A stretch of 64,000 nt of DNA from Halalkalibacter sp. APA_J-10(15) (GTDB lineage Bacteria; Bacillota; Bacilli; Bacillales; Bacillaceae_D). Below, in pieces: positions 1-8,823 of this stretch; position 1 is the first letter of the stretch, and each line of letters opens with the position of its first letter. The notes under the pieces are model-generated. The model was not told the origin of the DNA, did no database searches, and saw only the letters and a list, made by a program, of their open reading frames with translations. Position numbers and translations under genes: made by a program. Location of the stretch: positions 124,001-188,000 of the forward strand of contig NZ_JALKEV010000005.1 in NCBI RefSeq assembly GCF_023017105.1, written 5' to 3'.

Positions 1-417
1 GGGCTGTATACACTTGCGGCATATTCAACGAGAGAAGGGTTAACTGATCAAATTGCTAAAGAATTGAAGGATGGTTATTTCCCTTGGGTACAAGGTGTTC
101 ATCTATTACTCGATTATTTCATTGATCAAGAAGAAGACATTGCCGATGATGAATTAAACTTTTTGTTTTATTACGAGGATGATGATGAGATGATCGAACG
201 TTTTACGTATTTTGTTGAGCAGGCTGAGCATAACGTGCTCTCGTTACCTGATGGGGCGTTTCATCGTATGATTTTAAAAGGTGTTATTGCTATGTACCTT
301 GCCGATGAAAAAGTTCAAACAAATAAGCAGCTAAAAGCTCAGTCGAAACAAATGATTAAAATGGGTGGCTGGCCTGCGCTTATTTTTTATTTGAACAACT
401 GGATGATGAGGCGATAA
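1..417 (+). CDS. ytpB: Tetraprenyl-beta-curcumene synthase, C-terminal part (YtpB, DUF2600)
   Basis: The frame is open from the first base of the window, so the 5' end lies outside; about 138 codons are visible. YtpB is a soluble class I-like terpene synthase that cyclises tetraprenyl diphosphate to tetraprenyl-beta-curcumene, a precursor of bacillus sesquarterpenes. The visible segment carries the family's very recognisable aromatic/acidic block FPWVQGVHLLLDYFIDQEED followed by ELNFLFYYED, and ends after WMMRR. An internal TTG at 64 is not the real start, because the coding similarity extends upstream of it. A terminator hairpin follows at 478. The identification rests on memory of the family; the catalytic N-terminal part is not visible. 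Confidence 0.85.
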   Translation, partial: GLYTLAAYSTREGLTDQIAKELKDGYFPWVQGVHLLLDYFIDQEEDIADDELNFLFYYEDDDEMIERFTYFVEQAEHNVLSLPDGAFHRMILKGVIAMYLADEKVQTNKQLKAQSKQMIKMGGWPALIFYLNNWMMRR

Positions 418-477
418 ATGAATGATTTGAAAACACAGGAAAAGGGGCTGGGACAAATCCCTCCTCTGAAATGAAAA

Positions 478-526
478 GCCGGTGAAATTTTACTTGACGT
501 AAAATCTCACCGACTTTTATTATTTT
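478..526 (+). terminator. Rho-independent terminator after ytpB
   Basis: The arms GCCGGTGAAATTTTAC and GTAAAATCTCACCGAC pair around a short TTGAC loop and are followed by a T-rich tract. It ends ytpB transcription or insulates the adjoining IS remnant. Confidence 0.8.
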
Positions 527-1040
527 GGGCTCTCCTCACATTTCAAGGAATATGTAGCTGCCAAAGGTTCGTTCCATTGCGCTCCAGCCACTCGCTTTCG
601 AAGCCACTGAAAAAGTGCTCGTTTACTTCGGACTTGAAAGGGAGCTTTGCCCTCGTTCCCGGGATGGGGGGCACGCTTTACGCAGGCGGGCATTGAACTA
701 ACCGGCTGCGCCGGTGGATTTCAACCTGCCCTTCCCTCCTGCAGGAGTCGGCCCTCCCATCCCGTCCGCTTTGTTGAGAGGTAAGATAGACATTCCCTAC
801 TCTTCAACGATAAAAAGAAAATAAGAGAAATAGTCTAAAAAGGCCTTTGAGAAAGGAAACTCAAAGGCCTTTTATCTACAGTTTGAAGTTTCATTTTATC
901 AAACACTTCCCTGTCATTTTATTTTATAATTTAGGTAGTACATAGATATCAAATGAAGAAACAATAACACTCAGTCCATATATGGGTATTTAACAGCCTA
1001 CTCTGAAAAAGACAATATGTTATTTGCAAAAACAAATAAC

Positions 1041-1534
1041 ATGAACCTTGTTTCCAAACTACATCCTATCATTACACATGGAACACGAAAAAATGATGAA
1101 TTCGAATTTAATTAATAAAGATGCCGGGATGTATGTTTGTAAAGCTTGACATATGGCTACTCACAAAAAATATGATGAACGAAAAGGGAAAGATACGAAT
1201 CCACGAGTCCGATACTTATTTGATGTTGAAAAGTGCAAAATCTGTCCATTTCAAGAAGGGTGTTATAAAAAAGGAGCAAAAACAAAAATCGTATTATGTG
1301 ACGATTAAATCAGAGGAACATTCTGATCAAGAAGCTTTTCAACAAACAGAAGAGTTTAAAGAAATGGCAAAGTCACGTTATAAAATAGAAGCAAAAAATA
1401 GCGAATTAAAAAAGAGACACGGGATAAAAATTGCATCATCCTCGGGTCTGTTTGGTATGCAAATTCAAGCTGCTACCACGATATTTGCGGTGAATCTCAA
1501 GAGAATAATAAAGCTTTTGAATGAAAAAGAGTAA
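1041..1534 (+). pseudogene. IS1182-family transposase, 3' remnant with frameshifts and a stop
   Basis: The C-terminal end of an IS1182-type DDE transposase is recognisable across three pieces. The first piece, from 1041, reads HGTRKNDEFEFN and ends in a double stop. The second reads KDAGMYVCKA, then an in-frame TGA at about 1147, then a zinc-knuckle-like CKICPFQEGC. A frameshift near 1290 leads into the third piece, which contains the diagnostic YKIEAKNSELKKRHG and FGMQIQAATTIFAVNLKRI. The long open frame 1121-1534 joins an out-of-frame 5' part to the genuine 3' part and is not a gene. The catalytic N-terminal domain is missing. The homology is from remembered family patterns. Confidence 0.75.
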
Positions 1535-1542
1535 CAAGTAGC

Positions 1543-1595
1543 AAAAGAAAAGGCAATTCTCATCCGAAAATGGAGGGAATTTGCCTTTTCTTTTC
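1543..1595 (+). terminator. Terminator hairpin at the 3' end of the IS1182 remnant
   Basis: An AAAAGAAAAGGCAA arm pairs with TTGCCTTTTCTTTT across a loop of about 20 bases. A similar hairpin sits in the same place beside the second IS1182 remnant (48244-48282), which suggests it belongs to the element. Confidence 0.65.
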
Positions 1596-1711
1596 AATTA
1601 AAATCTTATTAGCACGAAAAACGGAAGTTTTTCAGTGGCCTCCTCGCTTTCCGCGGGGAGGAGTCTCGCCCTTCCTCTTGACGCTAGTTATGTCCCAGCT
1701 TCTTTTCGTTT

Positions 1712-2275
1712 TTAAAGTTTGTAGCCACTGCTCACAAGGTCTAGTTTTCCTGTTTCAGGATGAATAACAAGTCCGTGGACTGGAACATCGTCAGGCATTA
1801 GAGGATGTTTGCGAACAATGTTTACACTATGCTCAACGCTTTCTTCTACACTTTGAAAACCAGTTAAGAATTTGTCAACATCAACACCAACAAACTCTAA
1901 ATCTTTGATTGATTCCATATTCACTCCACGAGATTCGGCCATATCGAGAATATTGGACGACTCTAACCCTGCCATCCCACATTGATGATGGCCTATGATC
2001 ATCACTTCGTCTGCTTTAAGTGCGTAAAGGGCTACTAAAATACTTCTCATCACACTTCCGAAAGGGTGTGAAATTACAGCTCCGGCATTTTTAATGACTT
2101 TAGCATCTCCTTGTTTAATGTTCATCGCTGCAGGCAATAAATCATGAAGTCTCGTATCCATGCACGTTAGAATTACTAATTTCTTATCTGGGAATTTTGT
2201 TGTTTCATAATGTTTAAATTGTTCAGAAGCTACAAAATGTTCATTATGATTTAAAATAGTTTTTAATAAGCTCAC
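1712..2275 (-). CDS. ytiB: Beta-class carbonic anhydrase (YtiB-like)
   Basis: Interconverts CO2 and bicarbonate in the cytoplasm. The 187-residue protein matches the length of the small Bacillus beta-carbonic anhydrases. Zinc-site residues are visible: Cys38 within CMDTR (with Asp40 and Arg42) and His96/Cys99 within GHHQCG. The start is GTG at 2275, preceded by AAAGGAG at good spacing. The gene is transcribed leftward toward the IS remnant, and no strong terminator of its own is seen. It sits alone, and its upstream gap to ytqB is 79 bases. Confidence 0.88.
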   Translation of the reverse strand: MSLLKTILNHNEHFVASEQFKHYETTKFPDKKLVILTCMDTRLHDLLPAAMNIKQGDAKVIKNAGAVISHPFGSVMRSILVALYALKADEVMIIGHHQCGMAGLESSNILDMAESRGVNMESIKDLEFVGVDVDKFLTGFQSVEESVEHSVNIVRKHPLMPDDVPVHGLVIHPETGKLDLVSSGYKL

Positions 2276-2354
2276 TTACGTTCACTCCTTTTTTTGTATA
2301 ACAGCTATGATCTGTTCTTCCTATTATTTTTGACAGCCTGTCCATTTGTCAAGG

Positions 2355-2924
2355 TTATCTTTTTTCAATACCGATGACGTATGGAGGGTTATTCACTTGG
2401 TTCATAAATTGATACTTAAGGACATGGGCTGTTTTCTGGTTAATTTGCGTCACGTATGATTCAACAGTTTCCTTTTCTTTTTTGCCTTCTGGGTGACCAT
2501 GATAAATCACTAATACGATCGTCCCCCCTTGAGGCATTTTTTGCAACAAATCTTTAATCGCCTTAATTGTGGTTGTACCTTGTGTGACGATGCTTTTATC
2601 TCCACCTGGTAAGTAGCCTAAATTAAAAATAGCCGCTTTGACTTTGCACAAGTGATCGGTGGGAAGTTTCGTTACGATCTGTTCATGACCACAATGGAAG
2701 AGTGTAACCTGATCAAGGTGCTCTTTACGTAACCGCTGTTTCGTTTTGTTGATGGCTTCTTCTTGAATATCAAATCCATAAACATGTCCACTTGCTTCAA
2801 CGAGTTGAGCAAGAAATACCGTGTCATGTCCATTGCCGACAGTACAATCAATGGCAATATCGCCTTTTTCTAATGTGTTTTCTAGAAGTGTTCGAGCAAA
2901 AGGAAGGATTCCTTGTACATTCAT
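2355..2924 (-). CDS. ytqB: Class I SAM-dependent methyltransferase (YtqB-like)
   Basis: A small cytoplasmic methyltransferase of the rRNA-methyltransferase-like YtqB family. Near the N-terminus, DCTVGNGHDTVFLAQ forms the glycine-rich SAM-binding loop and GHVYGFDIQEEAI the acidic residue binding the SAM ribose. A later NLGYLPGGDK segment resembles the catalytic NPPY-type loop. The ATG overlaps the stop of ytqA by 4 bases, so the two genes are translationally coupled. The substrate is not evident from sequence. Length (189 aa) is normal for the family. Confidence 0.88.
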   Translation of the reverse strand: MNVQGILPFARTLLENTLEKGDIAIDCTVGNGHDTVFLAQLVEASGHVYGFDIQEEAINKTKQRLRKEHLDQVTLFHCGHEQIVTKLPTDHLCKVKAAIFNLGYLPGGDKSIVTQGTTTIKAIKDLLQKMPQGGTIVLVIYHGHPEGKKEKETVESYVTQINQKTAHVLKYQFMNQVNNPPYVIGIEKR

Positions 2925-3886
2925 TGCTGAAACTCCTTTTCTATTTGATAATATTTACCTTGCCAACTGTTTCGATTTGTTAATTCGGATTCAATGGCAT
3001 TTAAGACCTTCCACTTATTTAAGCTCCACATTGGACCTATCATTAAGTCTGCAGGGCCATCCCCAGTTAAACGGTGTACGATCATATCTGGTGGAAGGAT
3101 TTCTAATTGATCCACGACTAGGCGAATATATGAATCAAAGTCCATTAATTGAACTAATCCTTTTTCATATTGTTTAACCATCGGTGTTCGTTTTAATAAA
3201 TGGAGTAAATGAATTTTTATTCCTTGTACATTTAAATGTGCCACTTCTTCAGCTGTTTGCAGCATCATGTCCTCGGTCTCTAAAGGAAGGCCATTAATGA
3301 TATGACTACATACTCGTATTCCATGCTTTCGTAACTTCTCAACTCCTTCCTTATAGCATTGATAATCGTGGGCTCGATTAATGATTGTTGCGGTTTTCTC
3401 ATGGACCGTTTGCAACCCTAGCTCAATCCATAAAAACGTGCGCTCGTTTAACTCGGCTAAGTAAGCCACGACATCGTCAGGAAGACAATCTGGTCTTGTA
3501 GCAATGGAAAGTCCAACAACTCCTTTTTGTTCAAGAATCTTTTCAAAATAATTTTTTAATGTATCAACAGGGGCATATGTATTGGTATAAGCTTGGAAAT
3601 ACCCAATATATTTTCCAGACTTCCACTTTTGATGCATTTTTTCTTTAATTGAATGGAATTGAGTAACTAGATCATCACGTCTGTCACCTGCAAAATCGCC
3701 AGAACCACGTTCACTACAAAAGGTACAGCCTCCGAAAGCGACATGGCCGTCACGGTTCGGACAGTCAAAACCAGCATCTAAAGGGATTTTAAATACTCTT
3801 TCACCAAATTGTTGCTTTAAATAATGGTTCCATGAATAAAATCGTTTATCGCCAAAGTGGCTTGGTTTAGTTTGATTAATGCTCAT
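2921..3886 (-). CDS. ytqA: Radical SAM protein, TIGR01212/YtqA family
   Basis: An iron-sulfur radical SAM enzyme of unassigned reaction, typically paired with ytqB. The cluster cysteines are visible as Cys42, Cys54 and Cys57 in DCPNRDGHVAFGGCTFC; the longer spacing between the first two is typical of this subfamily. Further on, IATRPDCLPDDVV and LGLQTVHEKT are conserved family blocks. The start ATG at 3886 is preceded by AAAGGAG. Transcribed with ytqB and divergent from leuS. Full length (321 aa). Confidence 0.88.
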   Translation of the reverse strand: MSINQTKPSHFGDKRFYSWNHYLKQQFGERVFKIPLDAGFDCPNRDGHVAFGGCTFCSERGSGDFAGDRRDDLVTQFHSIKEKMHQKWKSGKYIGYFQAYTNTYAPVDTLKNYFEKILEQKGVVGLSIATRPDCLPDDVVAYLAELNERTFLWIELGLQTVHEKTATIINRAHDYQCYKEGVEKLRKHGIRVCSHIINGLPLETEDMMLQTAEEVAHLNVQGIKIHLLHLLKRTPMVKQYEKGLVQLMDFDSYIRLVVDQLEILPPDMIVHRLTGDGPADLMIGPMWSLNKWKVLNAIESELTNRNSWQGKYYQIEKEFQQ

Positions 3887-4012
3887 ACGAAACTCCTTTA
3901 ATCAACAAAGTAAATGATCAGCTTTTTTACTGACTCTTTAAACAGTTTATCACGAGCGATTCATGTTTCAAATGCTTATTGAATGTCAATGGCACTAAAG
4001 CAATATGCTAGC

Positions 4013-4041
4013 TTGACAGCACGACTGTGAATTCATACAAT
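4013..4041 (+). promoter_or_regulatory. SigA promoter for the leuS T-box transcript
   Basis: TTGACA (4013-4018), a 17-base spacer and TACAAT (4036-4041) form a near-consensus vegetative promoter directly upstream of the T-box leader. Confidence 0.75.
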
Positions 4042-4049
4042 ACTAGTAA

Positions 4050-4305
4050 GTTCATAATGCAAGAATGTCGAGAAGGAGTAGTAACGTAAGTTGGGAACTA
4101 AGAGAGCTGACGGGTGGTGCGAGTCAGTCGAACAATGATCGTGAACTTACCTTGGAGTTTTTGAAATAGGGTATACATAACCTTTTCAACGGGTTACGTC
4201 CGATATACGTTTTGAGCGAATGAATCTATGTATTCATTAATGTGGGTGGTACCGCGGGATGATAACTCTCGTCCCTAACGTCTGTTAGGGGTGGGGGTTT
4301 TTTTA
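4050..4305 (+). ncRNA. T-box leader (leucine) upstream of leuS
   Basis: A tRNA-sensing transcription attenuator. The AG-bulge region reads GAGAGCTGACGGGTGGTG. The specifier loop holds GTGAA-CTT-ACC, giving the Leu codon CUU at 4146-4148. The T-box antiterminator core GGGTGGTACCGCGGG includes TGGT (4247-4250), which can pair with the ACCA end of uncharged tRNA-Leu. The terminator follows at 4267-4304. Uncharged tRNA-Leu is expected to stabilise the antiterminator and allow leuS transcription. Confidence 0.93.
4267..4304 (+). terminator. T-box terminator of leuS
   Basis: CCCTAAC and GTTAGGG arms flank a short loop and are followed by GTGGGGG and a run of seven T. It is the OFF-state hairpin competing with the T-box antiterminator. 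Confidence 0.88.
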
Positions 4306-4405
4306 GAAGTTTAGATTTTGTTAGCTGCAGAGCAGAGCTATAAAAGGCTTATGCATGTAAAGGCTATGAATCGTCGTGGTTAATTTAGATACAGGAGGAA
4401 CAAAG

Positions 4406-6835
4406 ATGGCATTTTCACATGAGGAAATTGAACGTAAGTGGCAAACGTATTGGGAAGAACATAACACGTTCCGAACGAATGAAGAACAGGGGAACGATAA
4501 ACCGAAATTTTATGCCTTAGATATGTTTCCGTATCCTTCGGGAGCAGGTCTCCACGTTGGACATCCAGAGGGCTATACTGCTACAGATATATTATCCCGT
4601 ATGAAACGTATGCAAGGGTATCAAGTGCTTCATCCAATGGGTTGGGACGCATTTGGATTACCAGCAGAGCAATATGCGTTAGATACAGGGAATGATCCTG
4701 CGGAATTTACAAAACAGAATATTGACAATTTCCGTAGACAAATTAAAGCTCTTGGGTTTTCATATGATTGGGACCGTGAAGTGAATACAACGGATCCCTC
4801 CTATTATAAATGGACACAGTGGATTTTTACGAAGCTATATGAAAAAGGGTTGGCCTATATTGATGAGGTTGCGGTGAACTGGTGTCCAGCACTTGGAACC
4901 GTGTTAGCCAATGAAGAAGTGATTGATGGAAAAAGTGAACGAGGCGACCATCCAGTTGAACGTCGTCCGATGAAGCAGTGGATGCTGAAAATTACTGCTT
5001 ATGCAGATCGACTGTTAGAAGATTTAGAAGAGTTGGATTGGCCTGAAAGTATTAAAGATATGCAACGCAATTGGATTGGACGCTCTGAAGGTGCGGAGGT
5101 CATCTTTTCGGTTGATGGTCACGCTGATCAAGAAGTAAGAGTGTTTACGACACGACCAGATACTTTGTTTGGAGCGACGTATATGGTACTTGCCCCGGAG
5201 CATAAGCTTGTAACACTTGTTACAACAGATGAGCAGAAGTCTGTTGTAGAAGAATATAAACAACAGGTAGCGGCAAAGAGCGACCTTGAGCGAACAGAGC
5301 TATCAAAAGAAAAAACAGGTGTCTTTACTGGGGCATTTGCGGTTAATCCTGTTAACGGTGCAAAGGTACCTATTTGGATTGCTGACTATGTATTAGCAAG
5401 CTATGGAACAGGGGCCATTATGGCCGTTCCTGCTCATGATGAACGAGACTATGAGTTTGCGAAGGCATTTGATTTACCGATTCAAGAAGTAGTTGCTGGT
5501 GGGAATGTAGACAAAGAGGCATATACTGGAGATGGTGAGCATGTTAACTCCGAATTCTTAAATGGCCTCGGTAAAGAAGAAGCAATTAAGCAAATGATCA
5601 CATGGTTAGAGGCAAATCAGTATGGGAAAAAGCAAGTAACGTATCGTTTACGTGATTGGTTATTTAGCCGTCAACGTTATTGGGGGGAACCGATTCCTGT
5701 TATACATTGGGAAGATGGGACAATGACAACTGTTCCAGAAGAAGAGCTTCCTTTAGTGTTACCAAAAATGAAGGAGATTCGCCCTTCTGGAACAGGTGAA
5801 TCACCTCTTGCCAACGAAACAACTTGGTTAGAGGTAACCGACCCTACGACAGGTAAAAAGGGGCGACGTGAAACAAATACAATGCCACAATGGGCGGGGA
5901 GTTGCTGGTACTATTTACGTTATATAGATCCACACAATGACCGAGTGCTTGCTGACAAGGAAAAGCTAGAAAAGTGGTTACCTGTTGATATTTATATAGG
6001 GGGAGCGGAGCATGCGGTACTGCATTTATTGTACGCTCGTTTCTGGCATAAATTTCTTTATGATATTGGTGTCGTTTCAACGAAGGAGCCATTCCAAAAG
6101 CTATTTAATCAAGGCATGATCCTCGGTGAAAACAATGAGAAGATGAGTAAATCAAAAGGGAATGTTGTGAATCCTGATGATGTAGTAGAGAGTCACGGTG
6201 CTGATACACTTCGCTTATATGAAATGTTTATGGGACCATTAGATGGATCGATTGCGTGGTCAACGAACGGATTAGATGGATCGCGTCGTTTCTTAGACCG
6301 TATTTGGCGTTTATATGTAAATGAAGAATCAGGAGAGCTTAGCGATAAAATCCAAGCATCAAAAGGTGAAGAAGCATTCATTCGTGCTTATCATCAAACG
6401 GTGAAGAAAGTAACAGAGGATATGAGCGAGCTACGCTTTAATGTGGCGATTTCTCAAATGATGGTGTTCATAAATGAAGCCTACAAGCAAGACCGTCTTC
6501 CGAGCGACTTAATGGAGGGCTTTGTAAAAATAATTGCACCGATTACACCACATTTAGCAGAAGAGCTTTGGGAGAAGCTAGGACACGCAGAAACGATTGC
6601 ATATGAACAGTGGCCATCTTATGACGAAGCGTTTTTAGTGGAAAATGAAATTGAAGTCGTTGCTCAAATAAATGGAAAAGTTCGTTCTAAGCTTGTTATT
6701 CCTGCAGATGCATCTCGTGAACGAATGCAAGAATTAGCTTTAGCTGATGAAAAGATTACAGCAGCGATTGGTAATAAATCCGTTCGCAAAGTCATTGCTG
6801 TACCAGGTAAGCTTGTGAATATAGTTGTTGGATGA
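4406..6835 (+). CDS. leuS: Leucyl-tRNA synthetase
   Basis: Class Ia aminoacyl-tRNA synthetase that charges tRNA-Leu. The Rossmann HIGH-type signature is HVGH at residues 50-53, the CP1 editing domain lies in the middle ([33 protein letters not shown]), and the KMSKS loop is EKMSKSKGN near residue 578. The C-terminal domain ends with [13 protein letters not shown] and the [10 protein letters not shown] tail. The start is ATG 4406 because AGGAGGA lies just upstream; the in-frame GTG at 4376 lacks a ribosome site. The 809-residue length is normal. Expression is controlled by the leucine T-box upstream. Confidence 0.97.
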   Translation: MAFSHEEIERKWQTYWEEHNTFRTNEEQGNDKPKFYALDMFPYPSGAGLHVGHPEGYTATDILSRMKRMQGYQVLHPMGWDAFGLPAEQYALDTGNDPAEFTKQNIDNFRRQIKALGFSYDWDREVNTTDPSYYKWTQWIFTKLYEKGLAYIDEVAVNWCPALGTVLANEEVIDGKSERGDHPVERRPMKQWMLKITAYADRLLEDLEELDWPESIKDMQRNWIGRSEGAEVIFSVDGHADQEVRVFTTRPDTLFGATYMVLAPEHKLVTLVTTDEQKSVVEEYKQQVAAKSDLERTELSKEKTGVFTGAFAVNPVNGAKVPIWIADYVLASYGTGAIMAVPAHDERDYEFAKAFDLPIQEVVAGGNVDKEAYTGDGEHVNSEFLNGLGKEEAIKQMITWLEANQYGKKQVTYRLRDWLFSRQRYWGEPIPVIHWEDGTMTTVPEEELPLVLPKMKEIRPSGTGESPLANETTWLEVTDPTTGKKGRRETNTMPQWAGSCWYYLRYIDPHNDRVLADKEKLEKWLPVDIYIGGAEHAVLHLLYARFWHKFLYDIGVVSTKEPFQKLFNQGMILGENNEKMSKSKGNVVNPDDVVESHGADTLRLYEMFMGPLDGSIAWSTNGLDGSRRFLDRIWRLYVNEESGELSDKIQASKGEEAFIRAYHQTVKKVTEDMSELRFNVAISQMMVFINEAYKQDRLPSDLMEGFVKIIAPITPHLAEELWEKLGHAETIAYEQWPSYDEAFLVENEIEVVAQINGKVRSKLVIPADASRERMQELALADEKITAAIGNKSVRKVIAVPGKLVNIVVG

Positions 6836-6893
6836 GTGTGAGATGTTTTCCTTATTAAACACACAAAGTTTTTTAAATCCTTATTGTTCTAAA

Positions 6894-6928
6894 AAGACCA
6901 TTCTGGATTGGTAATCCAGAATGGTCTT
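6894..6928 (+). terminator. Hairpin after leuS
   Basis: AAGACCATTCTGGATT and AATCCAGAATGGTCTT form a perfect 16-bp stem with a 3-base loop. There is no clean T-run afterwards, so termination efficiency is uncertain, but its position just past the leuS stop suits a terminator. Confidence 0.6.
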
Positions 6929-6993
6929 AGCCTGTCGACAAAGTTCCGCAATAGCGAGGTAGTCGATACGCTTTTTTGATTAAAGAGCATGGC

Positions 6994-7064
6994 CATAATT
7001 ATTCGCTTCGAATGCGCTCACCTACTTCCCGCGGGTAGCGAAGTATATTTCAGGAGCGGCTTAT
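6994..7064 (-). repeat. Fragment of the dispersed palindromic repeat, inverted orientation
   Basis: The sequence around 7038-7057 reads CGAAGTATATTTCAGGAGCG, the reverse complement of a core block in the copies at 19.98 kb and 50.27 kb. The preceding CTTCCCGCGGGTAGCG matches the CCGCGGGA portion. The copy is truncated, with no terminal GAGGCTGGGACA. It fills most of the gap between leuS and ytfP. Confidence 0.6.
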
Positions 7065-7139
7065 ATGTACCGCTGTTGTGGGGAATTAGGTTGTGGAAAT
7101 GTTTGTGAGATAATTAAATTCATGTGTGTAATGTGGATA

Positions 7140-8408
7140 TTAACTGTGAACAACTTGTTCTGCAGCGGATTTTCCTGCTGTGTACCCTGTGGAAAATGCA
7201 ACAGTAATGTTATAGCCTCCTGTGTAGCCGTGGATATCCAGAACTTCTCCACAGAAGTATAGCCCGTGCATCTTTTTTGAATGCATCGTTTTTGGTTCCA
7301 CCTCTTTAATCGAAACCCCTCCACCAGTAACAAACGCTTTTTCAATCGATAGCGTACCATTTACTTCGAATGAAAAATGCTTACATTCTTGAGTGAATGC
7401 TCTCAACTCATCATGAGCAATCGCTTGGCTGTCAGCATTCAAGTCAATGTTACTTCGCTCAAGCAGAAATTGAAGCATTCGTTCACTAATAAAGCCTTTT
7501 AACACATTTTTGACGGCTTTTTTCGGAGCAGCTTGCATGCGTTTCAGAACCATTTGAAATAAAGCCTCTAGTGACTCGTTAGGAAAGAGATCGATTTCCA
7601 TTTTAATGGAGGGTGTTTTTCCTTTTTTGAGTTCCTTTACGACATACTGGCTACATCGTAATACGGCTGGCCCCGATAGACCGAAGTGTGTGAAAATCAT
7701 ATCACCATCATGTGTCTTTATTTTCTTTCCTTTATGATTAAGAACAGAAAGATGGACATCTCGTAAGGATAAGCCTTGTAGTGTTTTATTCTTTATAAAT
7801 CGTTCATTAGAAGTAATTGGGACCTCTGTCGGGTATAGATCGGTGATCGTATGACCAGCTTTTGTTGCCCAAGGGTAACCATCTCCAGTGGAGCCGGTGT
7901 GTGGAACTGACTTTCCTCCTGTTGCGATAATAACAGAGGAAGTGTATAGTTTTTCTCCTGTTGATAGTTGAACGTAATCGACAGCACCTTCTACATATTC
8001 TATCGTTTCAACGTGAGTATTTGTCCGAATGGTTACGCCGAGTCGATGAACTTCACGTAAAAGCGTTTCGACTACTGTGGTCGCTTTGTCATTAACGGGA
8101 AACATGCGCCCGCGGTCTTCTTCTTTTAACGCGATACCAAGCCCTTCAAAAAAAGCTATAATGTCTTCATTGTTGAAAACAGAAAAAGGACTGTACATAA
8201 ATCGTCCATTCCCAGGGATATGGGCAATCAGGTGGTCGGTTTCCATTCGATTTGTAACGTTACAACGTCCACCACCTGAAATCGCTAGTTTGCGTCCGAG
8301 TTTACTTCCTTTATCGATAAGCAGTACGTCGGCACCGTATGTTGCAGCGGCAATAGAGGCCATTAGACCAGATGGCCCACCACCAATGATAATGACATCT
8401 TGTTTCAC
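7140..8408 (-). CDS. ytfP: HI0933/BaiN-family FAD-dependent oxidoreductase (YtfP)
   Basis: A flavoprotein of unknown substrate. The N-terminal dinucleotide-binding fold is clear: [31 protein letters not shown]. The family block [16 protein letters not shown] follows, then a second FAD contact at [19 protein letters not shown]. The C-terminus has [31 protein letters not shown], the FAD-binding tail of the HI0933 group. The start is GTG at 8408 behind GATGAGGTG. It is the convergent partner of leuS and divergent from ytgP, as expected for the Bacillus ytf/ytg neighbourhood. Full length (422 aa). Confidence 0.9.
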   Translation of the reverse strand: MKQDVIIIGGGPSGLMASIAAATYGADVLLIDKGSKLGRKLAISGGGRCNVTNRMETDHLIAHIPGNGRFMYSPFSVFNNEDIIAFFEGLGIALKEEDRGRMFPVNDKATTVVETLLREVHRLGVTIRTNTHVETIEYVEGAVDYVQLSTGEKLYTSSVIIATGGKSVPHTGSTGDGYPWATKAGHTITDLYPTEVPITSNERFIKNKTLQGLSLRDVHLSVLNHKGKKIKTHDGDMIFTHFGLSGPAVLRCSQYVVKELKKGKTPSIKMEIDLFPNESLEALFQMVLKRMQAAPKKAVKNVLKGFISERMLQFLLERSNIDLNADSQAIAHDELRAFTQECKHFSFEVNGTLSIEKAFVTGGGVSIKEVEPKTMHSKKMHGLYFCGEVLDIHGYTGGYNITVAFSTGYTAGKSAAEQVVHS

Positions 8409-8539
8409 TTCTACACCTCATCTCATACAAAGAATAAAGAAGTATACCAATTTATGAAACGGAAAGCAAGCACGGGGTATAAATTAATTACAAAGAATGT
8501 TAGAATTTTGCAACCTTTTAGTTAAGCACTAGACTTGAC

Positions 8540-8817
8540 TCTATGGTAAAATGCAAAGGAGTCTTTAAAAGTAAATGTTAAGACGAGGAACGTTATATGG
8601 ATTTAAGAATAGAAGCTACTTGCGTTTTTCTTTATTTATAAAATTCTAAAAGATTAACCAAAGTGGGTGTAAGAGAATTCAGAGAAGGGCGTCGGCTTGC
8701 ACGTTACACTTAATCTGAAAGAAGTTCACTCTCCGATTAACTCAAACCCGTGAAACGGCTACGCACGATGCAATTAAGAAAAGACTGCTATGCAGCTTTT
8801 CTTTAGGGAAAGAAGGT
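8540..8817 (+). promoter_or_regulatory. Long structured leader upstream of ytgP, class unknown
   Basis: No convincing protein is encoded here. Several inverted pairs are visible: GACTC/GAGTC near 8540-8570, GTGTAA/TTACAC (about 8668 and 8704), TTCAGA/TCTGAA, and a terminator-like hairpin AAGAAAAG...CTTTTCTT (about 8777-8805) just before the ribosome site. I compared it by eye with T-box, SAM, FMN, TPP, lysine, cobalamin, ydaO and ykoK hallmarks and found no match. It may be an attenuator or a small RNA; this is inference. Confidence 0.35.
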
Positions 8818-8823
8818 ATGACG

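Larger units (their letters stand above)
444..1703 (+). mobile_element. Decayed IS1182-type insertion sequence with degenerate terminal inverted repeats
   Basis: The block starts with GGGGCTGGGACA at 444 and ends with TGTCCCAGCTTC at 1703, which are imperfect inverted repeats. Between them lie a terminator near the left end, a GC-rich non-coding block (about 640-775, including the palindrome CCGGCTGCGCCGG), a broken transposase 3' part, and a second terminator near the right end. The right-end sequence GACGCTAGTTATGTCC (1680-1695) recurs beside the other IS1182 remnant at 48221-48236. I infer one ancient element that lost most of its transposase gene. From 790 to 1040 I see no other feature. 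Confidence 0.55.

Noticed and set aside
1570-1767. 65-codon plus-strand frame beyond the IS1182 remnant
   Set aside because: It runs through a terminator and a repeat end and overlaps the carbonic anhydrase gene; no coding signal.
7061-7360. 99-codon minus-strand frame at the ytfP 3' end
   Set aside because: It overlaps the conserved FAD-binding end of ytfP in another frame and runs into repeat sequence.
8540-8817. A known riboswitch (T-box, SAM, FMN, TPP, lysine, cobalamin, ydaO, ykoK) before ytgP
   Set aside because: None of the conserved core sequences I know is present, so no class was assigned.
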